Source: Symsagittifera roscoffensis (Eukaryota > Xenacoelomorpha > Acoela > Convolutidae). Taken from it: a stretch of 64,000 nt of DNA. Under the pieces are notes generated by a model. That model saw only the letters and a program-made list of their open reading frames with translations. It searched no databases and was not told where the DNA came from. The stretch lies in assembly GCF_963678635.1 (NCBI RefSeq), contig NC_087064.1, forward strand, positions 11,332,819-11,396,818, read 5' to 3'. Positions 23,193 through 34,605 of the stretch are shown piece by piece (the stretch's first letter is position 1; each line of letters begins with the position of its first letter). The translations under genes and the position numbers were made by a program.

Positions 23193-24250
23193 AACTTAAC
23201 TTGGCGGACAACATGAAATAAAAAGTAAAATGAAAAACAAAATTTAAAAAAATCATTATAAAAAAAACGAAAGCCTCCAACTGACTTTTTTAAAACAATT
23301 TTTTCGAAAGGTTTTGAGACATTTAGTTAAAACTATTTATCCACGAAGGAAAAGACCAACATACGAGCTGTACAGCTTATCACGGCGAACCGTTGTTGTG
23401 CCCCTGCTGAAGAACTACATGCTATATTTTTGAACATTCTAAAAGAGATTCTAAAAGACATTCGAAAAGTCTAAAATCAAGATTTGGTTTTTGAATTCTA
23501 CCATATCAATAACACTTGCACTGATATTTTGGTCAACTTGACAGCCGAAGTTAACTGAAATATTAGTATGCATTTATTTTTATTATGTTAAAATGATCAG
23601 TTTTAAGGAATGCATCAAGACTTAATTGGCGATATTCCCGCATCCAAGTCTAGGCGTAAATAATCGATTATTAATAATCGGAATATTATGATGTTTTTTT
23701 TTGACAATTATAACTGATTCATCAACTTAACTTGGCGGACAACATGAAATAAAAAGTAAAATGAAAAACAAAATTTAAAAAAATCATTATAAAAAAAACG
23801 AAAGCCTCCAACTGACTTTTTTAAAACAATTTTTTCGAAAGGTTTTGAGACATTTAGTTAAAACTATTTATCCACGAAGGAAAAGACCAACATACGAGCT
23901 GTACAGCTTATCACGGCGAACCGTTGTTGTGCCCCTGCTGAAGAACTACATGCTATATTTTTGAACATTCTAAAAGAGATTCTAAAAGACATTCGAAAAG
24001 TCTAAAATCAAGATTTGGTTTTTGAATTCTACCATATCAATAACACTTGCACTGATATTTTGGTCAACTTGACAGCCGAAGTTAACTGAAATATTAGTAT
24101 GCATTTATTTTTATTATGTTAAAATGATCAGTTTTAAGGAATGCATCAAGACTTAATTGGCGATATTCCCGCATCCAAGTCTAGGCGTAAATAATCGATT
24201 ATTAATAATCGGAATATTATGATGTTTTTTTTTGACAATTATAACTGATT
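23193..24250. repeat. Local tandem duplication of 531 bases
   Basis: The segment 23,193-23,723 is repeated at once at 23,724-24,250, almost identical, including the start of the CCCGCATCC element. The paralogous region at 30,060-30,590 has it only once, so this duplication happened after the 6.9-kb segmental duplication. Confidence 0.9.
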
Positions 24251-24425
24251 ATAATTACCAAAATTAAGTGTTTAAAGGATTTATGATTGACTATAATCGT
24301 GATACTTTCCAAGAGATTATAATCGCTTATAAGCGGTTAATATTAATTAAAGTTCTTACAAAAAAAACCACAAAATCAATTATAATCGATTATAATCGAT
24401 TATAAAATCTTATTTTGCCACGATT
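24168..24425. mobile_element. Truncated CCCGCATCC inverted-repeat element
   Basis: Starts CCCGCATCCAAGTCTAGGCG and continues with ATAATCGATTATTAATAATC as in the full copy at 30,504. Only the left part remains; about 870 bases present in the second copy (30,765-31,640) are missing. A further left-end fragment lies at 23,637-23,723 because of the tandem duplication. Confidence 0.7.
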
Positions 24426-24924
24426 TTGTTGACAAAACTTATCGTTTTTTCGTTGTAATTATTTTTTTTAGATTCTCAGACCTATTTTTTGGTGAATTAT
24501 CTACAAGTCAATTTACTATTGACAAGAGTTACATATAATTGATCAGAAGAGATACAGAAGTCTATTACACCAATAGTTTAAACTTTGTAAGAAAGCAAAT
24601 AATTTGAAGATGAAGATATTCGTTATCACGACTTGTGGGTATTTGACAATTTCTAAACGTTCCTATTTTGTATAGACTTTCAATTTAGTGCCAATCAACA
24701 AAAAATCTAGTACCAAGAAGTCCAATGAAATTTTAAAAATCGAAGAGTTTTCCTAATACCCATAAAGTCAATTACCCATTAACCAGAAGATAACATTTTA
24801 TGATTTGCGTTTCTGGTTAAACCCAGATTTAGTATACACATCGGTATGCCATTACCAGTCGGTATGCCATTACCAGTCATAACAACTTGCCTGTCTCAGA
24901 ACAGATTGGTGGGTACGGGTGACA

Positions 24925-25000
24925 AAAAAATTATTCCGATACAATCGTACATAAGAGTTGCTTTCAAAAACTTTGCTACACTAAATACATTCACAACTAG
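24925..25000 (-). pseudogene. Decayed EGF exon fossil
   Basis: On the minus strand this stretch aligns with the functional-looking EGF exon 33,367-33,495: GTGAATGTATTTAGTGTAGC against the GTGAATGAATGCAGTGGAG region, and GAAAGCAACTCTTATGTACG against GGAAGCAACTCTCAATGTACG. Most cysteine codons are lost and there is no acceptor or sensible frame. The plus-strand ORF at 24,846-25,088 is its antisense shadow. A second copy is at 34,100-34,174. Confidence 0.6.
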
Positions 25001-25296
25001 CTCAAAATTTAAAACTGGTTTTTCATCAACAGCGAAAAGTTGCGTTTTGCTAATTTATTTTTTGGTTAGAATTACAGATATTTCATAGCAATTTATGGCT
25101 ACAACAAAAAACATGAGAAACTTCATGGTGCCCTTAAATTTTCACTCACGTTTTGAATGATTTGACTTTTCAGCTTAATTTCATTTTAATTTATTTTATT
25201 CATGTAAGGACAGATCAGATTCAATTTTTTTTCAAAAAATGCCTCAGATAAAAAGATGGAAAAAATGACCAATATCTGTTGAACAAATTGTCCTAC

Positions 25297-25431
25297 CTAC
25301 GCAGCCACCTCCATAACTCTCAGACGATAAGGAATTTCTCTCACTGCATTGGCATTGATATCCACCAATAGAATTGGTGCAACTCCCTGCACTCGCACTG
25401 CCGCATATTCCATTGTCACATTCATCAATAT
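25297..25431 (-). CDS. Calcium-binding EGF exon (EGF cluster)
   Basis: A 135-base phase-1 symmetric exon with acceptor TTTTCTCGTAG and donor GTAGGA. It encodes DIDECDNGICGSASAG then CTNSIGGYQCQC, giving all six EGF cysteines, the calcium-binding DIDE start and the Asn hydroxylation pattern. Compared with its near-identical duplicate at 34,471-34,605, the usual EGY turn after CQCS reads ERN, from changes in two adjacent codons, so this copy may be relaxing. It is an extracellular module of a multi-EGF protein of the fibrillin/fibulin/Notch general type. Which one cannot be told. Confidence 0.8.
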   Translation of the reverse strand: MLMNVTMEYAAVRVQGVAPILLVDINANAVREIPYRLRVMEVAA

Positions 25432-25559
25432 CTACGAGAAAAGGAAACACGACTGCTCGAATATCAGGGCAAATTCCTGATTGTTCCGAGAGCTCTTAAG
25501 GTCAATTGAAAGGATTTACGTTGAGTAATTGACAGAATAGTTGAGAAAAAGGAACATCT

Positions 25560-25815
25560 TTTTCATCATTTCGTCTTTTCTTCCCCCACACACTTTGTAA
25601 TATACTAAGGGCGTATTTCGCGTCTCGTATTAAGGTAATAGCTTTCGAATGCTGGCCTCAGTTCAATTTGGAACGCCTTGATTCGCTTCTTACGCGAGAT
25701 ATAATACTCAATATATAGCACTTTAGTTATCCCAAATTGGACAAAGCTAGCAATTATCAAACGCCCTCAACTGTACGAAAAACGATCAAATTGATAAGTT
25801 TGAGCTAAGGATCCT
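25560..25815. repeat. Intronic repeat related to the 40-kb foldback element
   Basis: CCCCCACACACTTTGTAATA followed by sequence with TTTGGAACG, TTACGCG and TCCCAAATTGGAC. The same order occurs at 34,750-35,110 and, more diverged, at 40,040-40,440. Confidence 0.55.
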
Positions 25816-25822
25816 AATATCT

Positions 25823-27330
25823 CTTAGATAGTTTTTCGTGAAAGTGTGTCGACAAAATGTTCTTCACTTTTATAGAATATGCGGATTCTTTTGTAGCATC
25901 TTTTATCTTCAAAAACATAAATAGGTGATACTTTTTTAGTACAAGTGTAGAACAACAGGATGTTTCCTTCATAGTCAAGTGAATTTTATCTTTTTCCGGA
26001 TAATATATATTCTGCATAGGGTATTTTTAGAACTGCTAGTGCAAGTGATTGTAAAATTTGCGTTCTTTCAAGTTCGCTTAATTGATGTGGTGTTTCTAAT
26101 TCTGATAAGGATTTTCTCAAAAAATTCTACTTATTGCTTAATCTATTTTGAAATCTCGGTGTATGTCATAATGAATTGCGCCAAAATAGGTGTTGTTTAT
26201 GAGTGATAGTTCTTGTAGGCGTTTACTACATCTTTGTCTTGTGGTTTTATTTTTCCACCAATAATTCCTGTGTTCTTGAGGAGGTTTACTGGGATGTATG
26301 AGTTTTCGTCATTTGTTGCATGATGTGTTGCGTGTGGATTTCTTATGATTTTTCCTGTATTTGTGTCGAAACCTTGTTCATACTCAACAAGAGTTTCTGA
26401 ATATTGTGTTTAATATAGTGGTTTATTGTACTTACATGCAAGTTCTGATACTCGGTACGTTTGGAAACGTGTTAATTTGTTTTCTATATTGTGAATGTTT
26501 CTAAATTTTGAATTAATATGCGTAATTTTTCCAGGGTTTACGTTTTCGTAAGGACTGGATTGAACAAAATGTTTTTGATGGAATTATAACATTCTAGCGT
26601 GGACTTCTGCTACTTGAAATTCGGTACATGTGTCTTCAGGAAACCAGACAACTGTTGCTTGTGTTCTTGTAGTAGGATCGCAATATCCCTGGTCATTTTT
26701 GCGAGGGAAACTGATTCCTTGATAAATTTTAGAGTTATCTTTTAGATCTCGTGTCAATTGTACTATTTCAAGTTGTTTTTTTTCAATCAAAAAACCTCAT
26801 TTCTTGATACATTTTTTTTGTATCTGCTTTACATTTTGAGGGATTGTTTATTCCAATGTGGTATCCAATTTTTATCATGAATATCGTAATTTAATCTCCA
26901 GTGTGCGCCTTGGAATGGGAATTTATCGTCTAGTCTAATATCTAGTCTGGCCTTGGTATCTTTCAAGTTCGGCTTGATGTGTGGAGTCTGGAAAAACTTG
27001 AAAGTTTACCAATTTTTTAATTTATACCTTTGTTTGATGTGATTTTTAATCTGAGAAGTTTTTACCATTTTTACAATAAACAGGGTTGAGATGTAAAAGT
27101 CTTTCGGTATTGCTCTGGTAGAAAGATTCATGATCTAATCTATTTTTATTTCCGTTTGAGACTTGTGAGCAATGTACTTTCTTTTCGGAAAATGTCGCTC
27201 GGAATTTATATCCTGTTAGTGTTGTAGCGCGTGCTTTCGAGTAAAGTGTAGCTATAATGTTTGTGGTTTCTATACTTTGTGGTTCAGATTCAAAGTTGTG
27301 TGACTTGATTTATAGCATATTTACAATTTG
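25823..27330 (-). pseudogene. env-like glycoprotein remnant, minus copy 2
   Basis: Duplicate of the env remnant at 18,950-20,440, truncated at 25,823, where it abuts EGF-gene intron sequence. It retains a middle portion deleted from copy 1 and has its own stops. The open piece at 26,584-26,790 contains TRTQATVVWFPED. The junction at 25,822/25,823 is the breakpoint of the large tandem duplication, not an insertion end: no LTR is present. Confidence 0.6.
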
Positions 27331-28279
27331 AAAACCTCGTTTTTAGAAATGAAACATCAAAATGATCAACGAGTCGTCTTTAAAAGTCAAATTTCAAACT
27401 TTAAAACACTAATTTATTGCTTCAGCAAAATATCAGCGATACAATTTTGAAAATGGCATTAATTTTTTCACGTTGAAAAAATAGATACCAAAACTGTGTA
27501 GATATCGAAATCGAACAAACGTTAATTCAATTGTTACGGCACGCGTTTCTAGATTTGTTGTTTTCATTTGTGAACAAAACCAGAGACCATGATTGTTCTC
27601 ATTGTTTTCACGGTGTCTGAATTAATTTTGCAAAAACTCTAGAATCGAACTTTTTCTGCAGTTTTTAATTTTTGATTTGGATGCGATGAATACGCGGTCA
27701 GTGCTGGTAAAATAATCGAGTAAGTTTCAATGATTTTTCAACGTAGTAAAAACAAAAAAACACATATCAAAAAATTCTTCTATGCGGCTGATTGATGACA
27801 TACACGCTTTTGAGCAGAAGACTTGAGGGCTTTTGATAAACTGACTTTTCTCATAAATCTAACGAAAAAGATCATTCAACCAGTGGGAAAGACCACCAAC
27901 GAATCGTCCGGCTATTCACGTGATTGTAAAAGTTTCTACATAAAAAGTTTGGTATAGTGTGTTTCACTTTGCTATGTTTCGTTTGCTAAATTTTTTCTTA
28001 TAAAATTAATTCTATTTCTTTTTACGCGCTGCTACATACAAAACTATTTGCGTGAAAAGCTTTTGCGTAAATGTTATCGATTAGTCCAGCGAAAAACTGT
28101 GGTCCAGATCTGAATAAATTACAATCAAGTCACAAAATGACGGCTAGTATTATTTTATTTACAAGCAGTTTTCGTATTAAATCAACAAATACACTTCACT
28201 TTTAAAGTTTTTTTGTCTTCAATGGTTCGCCCGATTATTTGAATTTTGTTTTTCTGCAGCTTCTATAACTTTTTAAGTA

Positions 28280-28650
28280 TCAAAGAACGAATGATTGAAA
28301 GAGTTTTGGCCGCCAGATCGGCAATATTCACGCAATGTTTATAATCCTGGGATGTTTCTGCTTCGCGAATCAGACCGGAGTCTAGAGTTTGTTAACTTCT
28401 ATCAACTGTTCAAGCGAACGATGTTGTTGCGTGGTTTCAGCTGCAAAACATCGTCAGAGTAGTCATCATCAGTATCCGGATGGTCTCAAACAACACACTG
28501 TGTATTGGTGAATTCTTCTCATACCACATTAAGGAAAATTCCACATTGGCTGTTGACGATCTTGAAAACACAGTCATCGGGTTTATCAAATTGTTACTAA
28601 CGGTTGTGTCCGAACTTTAACGGTAGCGTTATCGTCACTATCATCAGATC
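28280..28650 (-). repeat. Dispersed repeat family member
   Basis: Segmental-duplication partner of 21,400-21,750 and a distant relative of 11,640-11,880. It lacks the short ATCTCACG stretch (near 21,665) that copy 1 has. Non-coding. Confidence 0.5.
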
Positions 28651-29481
28651 TTTCACTAGTTGACCACTGATGTTTTTGCGGTTGAAGGTGAGATTCTTCT
28701 AGCAGCCGTCCAGGATGTAGCACTTGTACCAAAAATTAAGTTGAAACAAATATAACTGATTAACACTGTACGACTTGTATAAAATTGTTTGTTGTGGTTT
28801 TGATAGAGGGGAAAAAATAAGATAATTTTTTTTCATACACACCACGAAATGAACGTTAAGAGCAGCATTCTTCTGGTGTGGAGTTTTATGGCCAGCATTT
28901 TTTGTGTATGAAGGTCAAACTGGGATGTGAGATGATTATCTTACCGTTTTTTGTACCGATGTTCGAAGAAAACGGAATAATTATGCTTGGTGTGGTTTTT
29001 TGTTCAGCTATTTTTGGCAATCGAATTAACGGTTTTTAACATGAAGGTTTCGAGCCTCATTTAAGTTATCAACTCCCTGGAATCAAATTTGTTTCAAGTT
29101 GTCTGAAGTCAAAACATTACCTCCGATCATTTTTGCAAAGTTTTGGGAGATTGAAAACGGTCAGTTTGGCCGTGCTCTGGACTAGTTTTTGCGCGTTTTG
29201 TTGATTTGATCCATAATCCTGAAAGCGGTACGCGAATTATTTATGCGTGGCGAATCATCCTTTGATTTTTTCCAACGAGTACTACAACTGAAACTTTTAT
29301 TGAACTTTCTCTATTTCAACCGGCACTCACAATGGATTAATTATTTCATTCAATTTAAACCAGAATTTTATTTTTCATGACATGAGGAAGGTTATATCAG
29401 AATTGAGTAAGTTGAAAACTTTAAAACTCTAAGCTAATTGTTTCAACTTCGAGCCTTGAGAAGCAGTTTATAGATTCTTTT

Positions 29482-29633
29482 TCAGAAGTTTTTGCAGTTT
29501 GCTACGGGGAAACAACCCCTAGAGCGACAAACATCACATGTACAGGTGAAGCTTCCTTCCGTGTTAGTGCAACTTATAGACAATCGTCGATTACATACCG
29601 TGGAGGGCGGAACTTCTCGACATTCGTCGATAT
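29482..29633 (-). CDS. Calcium-binding EGF exon, duplicate of 22,612-22,763
   Basis: Same acceptor, phase and DIDEC start as 22,612-22,763, with a few substitutions (RRLSISC, CDVCRS). It has the same TGA stop at 29,484-29,482. If both copies are used, an exon with an in-frame stop would lie upstream of the 25.3-kb exon, so one copy must be skipped, alternative or dead. The beta-hydroxylation pattern CTNTEGSFTC is intact. Confidence 0.65.
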
Positions 29634-30503
29634 CTGAAACAAAACAGCCAATTATCTTTGATTGAATTTGCGAAACAAATGAAATCAATTTTCATCTCGC
29701 CTTTTCTTTTGACTAAATTTTACTCAATTTGAATTGTTCGGAAAATCCACAATCGATGAGGTTAAGATCAATCAACGTTTTTTAAAAAAAAAACGAAAAA
29801 ACATTTGAGGAGCACTTCTAATTTCTCCTGATACCATTTGTCGAGAAAAAATACAAAATTGTTTTTGCTCTATTTTCTTTTGCCCTGAGATGAAAAATAG
29901 TTCCGTGTCTTGCCCCTCAAATTGATATTTTTCCGATTAGCTTTCCTAAATTTCCTTTCACACAAAACGTGCGTTCATTGGCCGCACATTTTTCTAGTCG
30001 AGAGGCGCATGGCGAAAGGGCTCCTTTCAAATAACATGAAACACGCATTTGAAAGCAATAACTTAACTTGGCGGACAACATGAAATAAAAAGTAAAATGA
30101 AAAACAAAATTTAAAAAAATCATTATAAAAAAAACGAAAGCCTCCAACTGACTTTTTTAAAACAATTTTTTCGAAAGGTTTTGAGACATTTAGTTAAAAC
30201 TATTTATCCACGAAGGAAAAGACCAACATACGAGCTGTACAGCTTATCACGGCGAACCGTTGTTGTGCCCCTGCTGAAGAACTACATGCTATATTTTTGA
30301 ACATTCTAAAAGAGATTCTAAAAGACATTCGAAAAGTCTAAAATCAAGATTTGGTTTTTGAATTCTACCATATCAATAACACTTGCACTGATATTTTGGT
30401 CAACTTGACAGCCGAAGTTAACTGAAATATTAGTATGCATTTATTTTTATTATGTTAAAATGATCAGTTTTAAGGAATGCATCAAGACTTAATTGGCGAT
30501 ATT

Positions 30504-31452
30504 CCCGCATCCAAGTCTAGGCGTAAATAATCGATTATTAATAATCGGAATATTATGATGTTTTTTTTGACAATTATAACTGATTATAATTACCAAAATT
30601 AAGTGTTTAAAGGATTTATGATTGACTATAATCGTGATACTTTCCAAGAGATTATAATCGCTTATAAGCGGTTAATATTAATTAAAGTTCTTACAAAAAA
30701 AACCACAAAATCAATTATAATCGATTATAATCGATTATAAAATCTTATTTTGCCACGATTTTGTCAATTCAGAACTGTATTCGAATTATATCTTATGGAT
30801 TTTGTTTTTGTGTCAATAAGAAAATCTCTAAAAGAGAGTTCTCTTGAACACTTTGGTTCATCTGAACACAAAGTCTTACCACGAAACAAAAGTTTCAAAG
30901 AGATCCTTTCAAATGAGTGGAAAGTTTCCCGCGGTAGATGAAAAAAAATCTTTCGAATTACTCTTGAACCTAAATCAGTTTGCTGATAATTTAGTGTTTA
31001 AAAAAGCTTAAAATATGCATCACAAATTAAAAATTTGAATTAATGGGAATAACTTAAAAATATTTTTCTCATTTTCCATAGGGACCAATATCTACAACAA
31101 GCATAAAATATAAGCTACTAGGATGCAAGTTCGAAGACAAAGTGGACAAACAAAAGGGATTATAATCATTTATGAGCGATTATAATGAATTTTTGTGCAA
31201 AACTAATGAACTAGAAATATGAATAATGTAATGGATTATAATCAATTATAATCGATTATAAATGTATCAAAAAATAGATGAATAAATTATCGATTATAAT
31301 CGATTATAATATATTACAATTAATTATGACTGATTTTAAAGAGAGAGATTATAATCGATTAATAATTGATTGAAATCGATTGTTCCTCAATTTTAGTAAG
31401 ACTGGTACTAAAATTGTAATATAATCGATTTTCGCTTGAAACTGGATGCGGG
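30504..31452. mobile_element. Non-autonomous inverted-repeat element (CCCGCATCC family), complete
   Basis: The left end CCCGCATCCAAGTCTAGGCG is matched by the reverse complement of the right end (CCCGCATCCAGTTTCAAGCG), and the ends are then followed by ATAATCGATTATTA and AAAATCGATTATAT. Length is 949 bases. The interior is full of TAATCGATTATAATCG repeats. No ORF of note; the short plus ORF at 30,750-30,941 is not recognised. No clear target duplication. Confidence 0.75.
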
Positions 31453-32634
31453 CACTTAAATACAACATCGATAATCACACAACAGTTCAGTGTGGCAACT
31501 TTTGTTGCTCAGATCATTTCGTTTCTGCCGAAAAAGACAAACTCACTTCCCTGATATTTCTTTACAATCTGCTATAAATGGTGATTGAAAAACGGATATG
31601 GTGACGAGCAAAAAACTCAACTTCGCTTTTCATTTACAAAAATTTAAATTCGTTGTAAATGTTTTTTTTAGATTCTCAGACCTATTTTTTTGGTGACTTA
31701 TCTACAAATCAATTTACTATTGACAAGAGTTACATATAATTGATCAGAAGAGATACAGAAGTCTATTACACCAATAGTTTAAACTTTGTAAGTTAGCAAA
31801 TAATTTGAAGATGAAGATATTCGTTATCATGACTTGTGGGTATTTGACAATTTCTAAACGTTCCTATTTTGTTTAGACTTTCAATTTAGTGCCAATCAAC
31901 AAAAAATCTAGTACCAAGAAGTCCAATGAAATTTTAAAAATCGAAGAGTTTTCCTAATACCCATAAAGTCAATTACCCATTAACCAGAAGATAACATTTT
32001 ATGATTTGCGTTCCTGGTTAAACCCAGATTTAGTATACAAATCGGTATGCCATTACCAGTCGGTATGCCATTACCAGTCATAATAACTTGCCTGTCTCAG
32101 AACAGATTGGTGGGTACGGGTGACAAAAAAATTCAAGATATTCACTTTTTATTTGAATACTATCAGTTCAATTACAATACAGCTGCTCGTGTGGTCATCT
32201 GACAGGCAAATTTAACAAAAATATCCGTTAGCGGTTATTTTTATGAAAATTTTTGTTATTTTGATCAGTTGTCAAGAATACGTTAAATTTTATAGGAAAC
32301 AAAGAAATGCTTATATCTTCAAGAAAAACAGACATAGAGTGAGTTAAGTGAGTACCATGAATTAATGAATTAATTTCAAGAAAACAAAGGAAATGTTTTT
32401 TTTGCTCGAGATACACCAATGTTCTCTTCAAATGTTAAATAAAAATTTTTTTGTCACCATATTTGCGTTGGCTCAATAATCTCAAATACATTCATTAATT
32501 TCGCCTTTTGACATGATTTAAATTTCTTCCAAACCAATTGAACGTGTTTATACTATTTTTTCATGCAATTAATTCTTGATTTTATAAGTAAACACAAAAC
32601 GAATTATTCCGATTCATCCAACTTCATCATGGCG

Positions 32635-33028
32635 GATTTAAGGGAGGGAGTTTGCGGGCACGCCTTCATCTCAAGGATTTGACCCCTGCCGACCCAAAGG
32701 GTCCCCCTTTTGTACCATTTCGAGATATCGGTATCTGGCTGACGGATCCTAAATTTTGATAAGGGCAACTTTGGCGCCAATATACACTATTTCTTACGCG
32801 CCGAAAAAACGCAACTTTTTGGTAATTTTTTTTCAAAAAATGCCTAAAAACGCTTTTTTAGACAAATTTTTCAAAAATTATCCTGCGGCGCCAAATTTGT
32901 AGCAGGAACAGAATCTTTTAATTTTTGTGAGAGTTCGAAAATCATTTTGGTTGGCGTAAAAAAAGATCGACAAAATTTTCGAAAAGGTTTTGAAAATACG
33001 ACCCTTCGAGAAAATTCTAGATCCGCCC
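32635..33028. repeat. GC-richer segment with GGCGGAT / ATCCGCC ends
   Basis: Begins GGCGGATTTAAGGGAGGG and ends CTAGATCCGCCCCT, a short inverted match. The interior has CTTACGCGCCGAAAAAACGC and CTGCGGCGCCAAATTT. It may be a small non-autonomous element, but it is seen only in the two duplicated blocks, so independent mobility is untested. Confidence 0.35.
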
Positions 33029-33366
33029 CTCATTTGCTATAAAAGTTTTCAATAGAATGAAATATTTCAAAATTAGGTGGAGTGCATAATACTTTACGCG
33101 TGTGCAATACAAATTATCATAAAGCTGTCCACTTTGGCAATTGTCGCAATCTCGATAATAATTAAAAACAAATTTCTACCTTTTAAAACACTTATAGAAA
33201 TTATGCACTACTACAATCCTTTCTGATGATCTGGTGGTTAAATTAACCATTTTTGCATACGCTGCGTATTCTTTCAGGATTTTAGTTCTATGCCGGCGAA
33301 CAAAAAACTTTCGATCACAAAGTTGGTGGGCCACGATTTTTTGAAAACATTAACTCAATTTTGAAC

Positions 33367-33495
33367 CTGTGCAATCTTGGTTGGATCCCGTTTTTGAAGA
33401 AAAGCCTTCCCGGCACTGACAGTTATATGATCCCGGTACATTCGTACATTGAGAGTTGCTTCCACAAATTTCCACTCCACTGCATTCATTCACAT
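33367..33495 (-). CDS. Calcium-binding EGF exon (EGF cluster)
   Basis: A 129-base phase-1 symmetric exon on the minus strand. The acceptor is TTTTATATAG and the donor ACAG then GTTCAA. It encodes DVNECSG then [18 protein letters not shown] and ends DCTG, with six EGF cysteines, the calcium-binding DxNE start and the CxNxxxxYxC hydroxylation pattern. It is almost identical to 37,208-37,336 (V against A in one position). Extracellular module; the partner is unknown. Confidence 0.85.
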
Positions 33496-34099
33496 CTATA
33501 TAAAACGTTAAATATGGTTGTCCATATTAATAAAAAAACTTCGTACTGTTGATGCAGTTTTTGGTTACTGTAAGGTAAACAAAATATCTTTTTGTACCAA
33601 TTTGAATTGCATATTTTAAATCAAAATTGTTAGAAAACGTCCATTATTTTTGCAAAAAAAAACAATACTTTAGATCGGACAATATGAACATTCCCTCTCA
33701 AAACAAACAAATAGTCTAAATATTTACAGTGGCAAAAAATTCTGAATAAGATTGTCCCGAAACAAAACTGATCAGCTACCCAAGTTTCTTGAGTATTCAA
33801 GTGATGGTTTGCTTTATTGAAATTTACAATAAAACTAAGTTTATGGACCATAGTCAGATAAATTTATAAACCGTTCACAAGAATTCAGAAAAAAAAATTC
33901 CAAATAAAAAAACGAAAGATCAATTTCTAATACCCATAAAGTCAATTACCCATTAACCAGAAGATAACATTTTATGATTTGCGTTCCTGGTTAAACCCAG
34001 ATTTAGTATACACATCGGTATGCCATTACCAGTCGGTATGCCATTACCAGTCATAACAACTTGCCTGTCTCAGAACAGATTGGTGGGTACGGGTGACAA

Positions 34100-34174
34100 A
34101 AAAATTATTCCGATACAATCGTACATAAGAGTTGCTTTCAAAAACTTTGCTACACTAAATACATTCACAACTAG
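34100..34174 (-). pseudogene. Decayed EGF exon fossil, duplicate
   Basis: Near-identical to 24,925-25,000. It shows the same partial match to EGF exon 33,367-33,495 on the minus strand, the same loss of cysteine codons and no splice signal. Confidence 0.55.
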
Positions 34175-34470
34175 CTCAAAATTTAAAACTGGTTTTTCAT
34201 CAACAGCGAAAAGTTTTGTTTTGCTAATTTATTTTTTGGTTAGAATTACAGATATTTCATAGCAATTTATGGCTACAACAAAAAACATGAGAAACTTCAT
34301 GGTGCCCTTAAATTTTCACTCACGTTTTGAATGATTTGACTTTTCAGCTTAATTTCATTTTAATTTATTTTATTCATGTAAGGACAGATCAGATTCAGTT
34401 TTTTTACAAAAAATGCCTCAGATAAAAAGATGGAAAAAATGACCAATATCTGTTGAACAAATTGTCCTAC

Positions 34471-34605
34471 CTACGCAGCCACCTCCATAACTCTCAGACG
34501 ATAAGGAATATCCCTCACTGCATTGGCATTGATATCCACCAATAGAATTGGTGCAACTCCCTGCACTCGCACTGCCGCATATTCCATTGTCACATTCATC
34601 AATAT
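34471..34605 (-). CDS. Calcium-binding EGF exon (EGF cluster)
   Basis: A 135-base phase-1 symmetric exon, acceptor TTTTCTCGTAG and donor GTAGGA. It encodes DIDECDNGICGSASAG, CTNSIGGYQCQC and the usual EGY turn, then SLSSESYGGGC. All EGF cysteines and the hydroxylation pattern are intact, so this copy looks healthier than 25,297-25,431. Confidence 0.88.
   Translation of the reverse strand: MLMNVTMEYAAVRVQGVAPILLVDINANAVRDIPYRLRVMEVAA

Larger units (their letters stand above)
25823..32130. repeat. Segmental duplication, second copy (about 6.9-kb unit)
   Basis: Matches about 19,100-24,925 in order: env remnant, intron DNA, EGF exon (22.6/29.5 kb), inverted-repeat element, then the start of the 24.4-25.8 kb block. 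The offset is about 6,860-6,875 for most of the length and 7,200 after the element, because copy 1 lost about 870 bases and gained a 531-base duplication. Differences are sparse substitutions and small indels. Confidence 0.85.
32131..33925. repeat. Segmental duplication block, copy 1 (1.8 kb, with EGF exon)
   Basis: Reappears at 35,968-37,765, offset about 3,840, including the GC-richer segment and the EGF exon. It starts AAGATATTCACTTTTTATTT just after the break in the preceding block. The break falls where that block carries the decayed EGF exon, suggesting exchange between related exon regions. Confidence 0.85.

Noticed and set aside
23050-23280. 76-codon minus ORF identical at 29,917-30,147
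   Set aside because: Identity reflects the 6.9-kb duplication; surrounding non-coding DNA is just as conserved.
24846-25088. 80-codon plus ORF repeated at 34,020-34,262
   Set aside because: It is preserved because the whole block is segmentally duplicated, and it is antisense to a decayed EGF exon.
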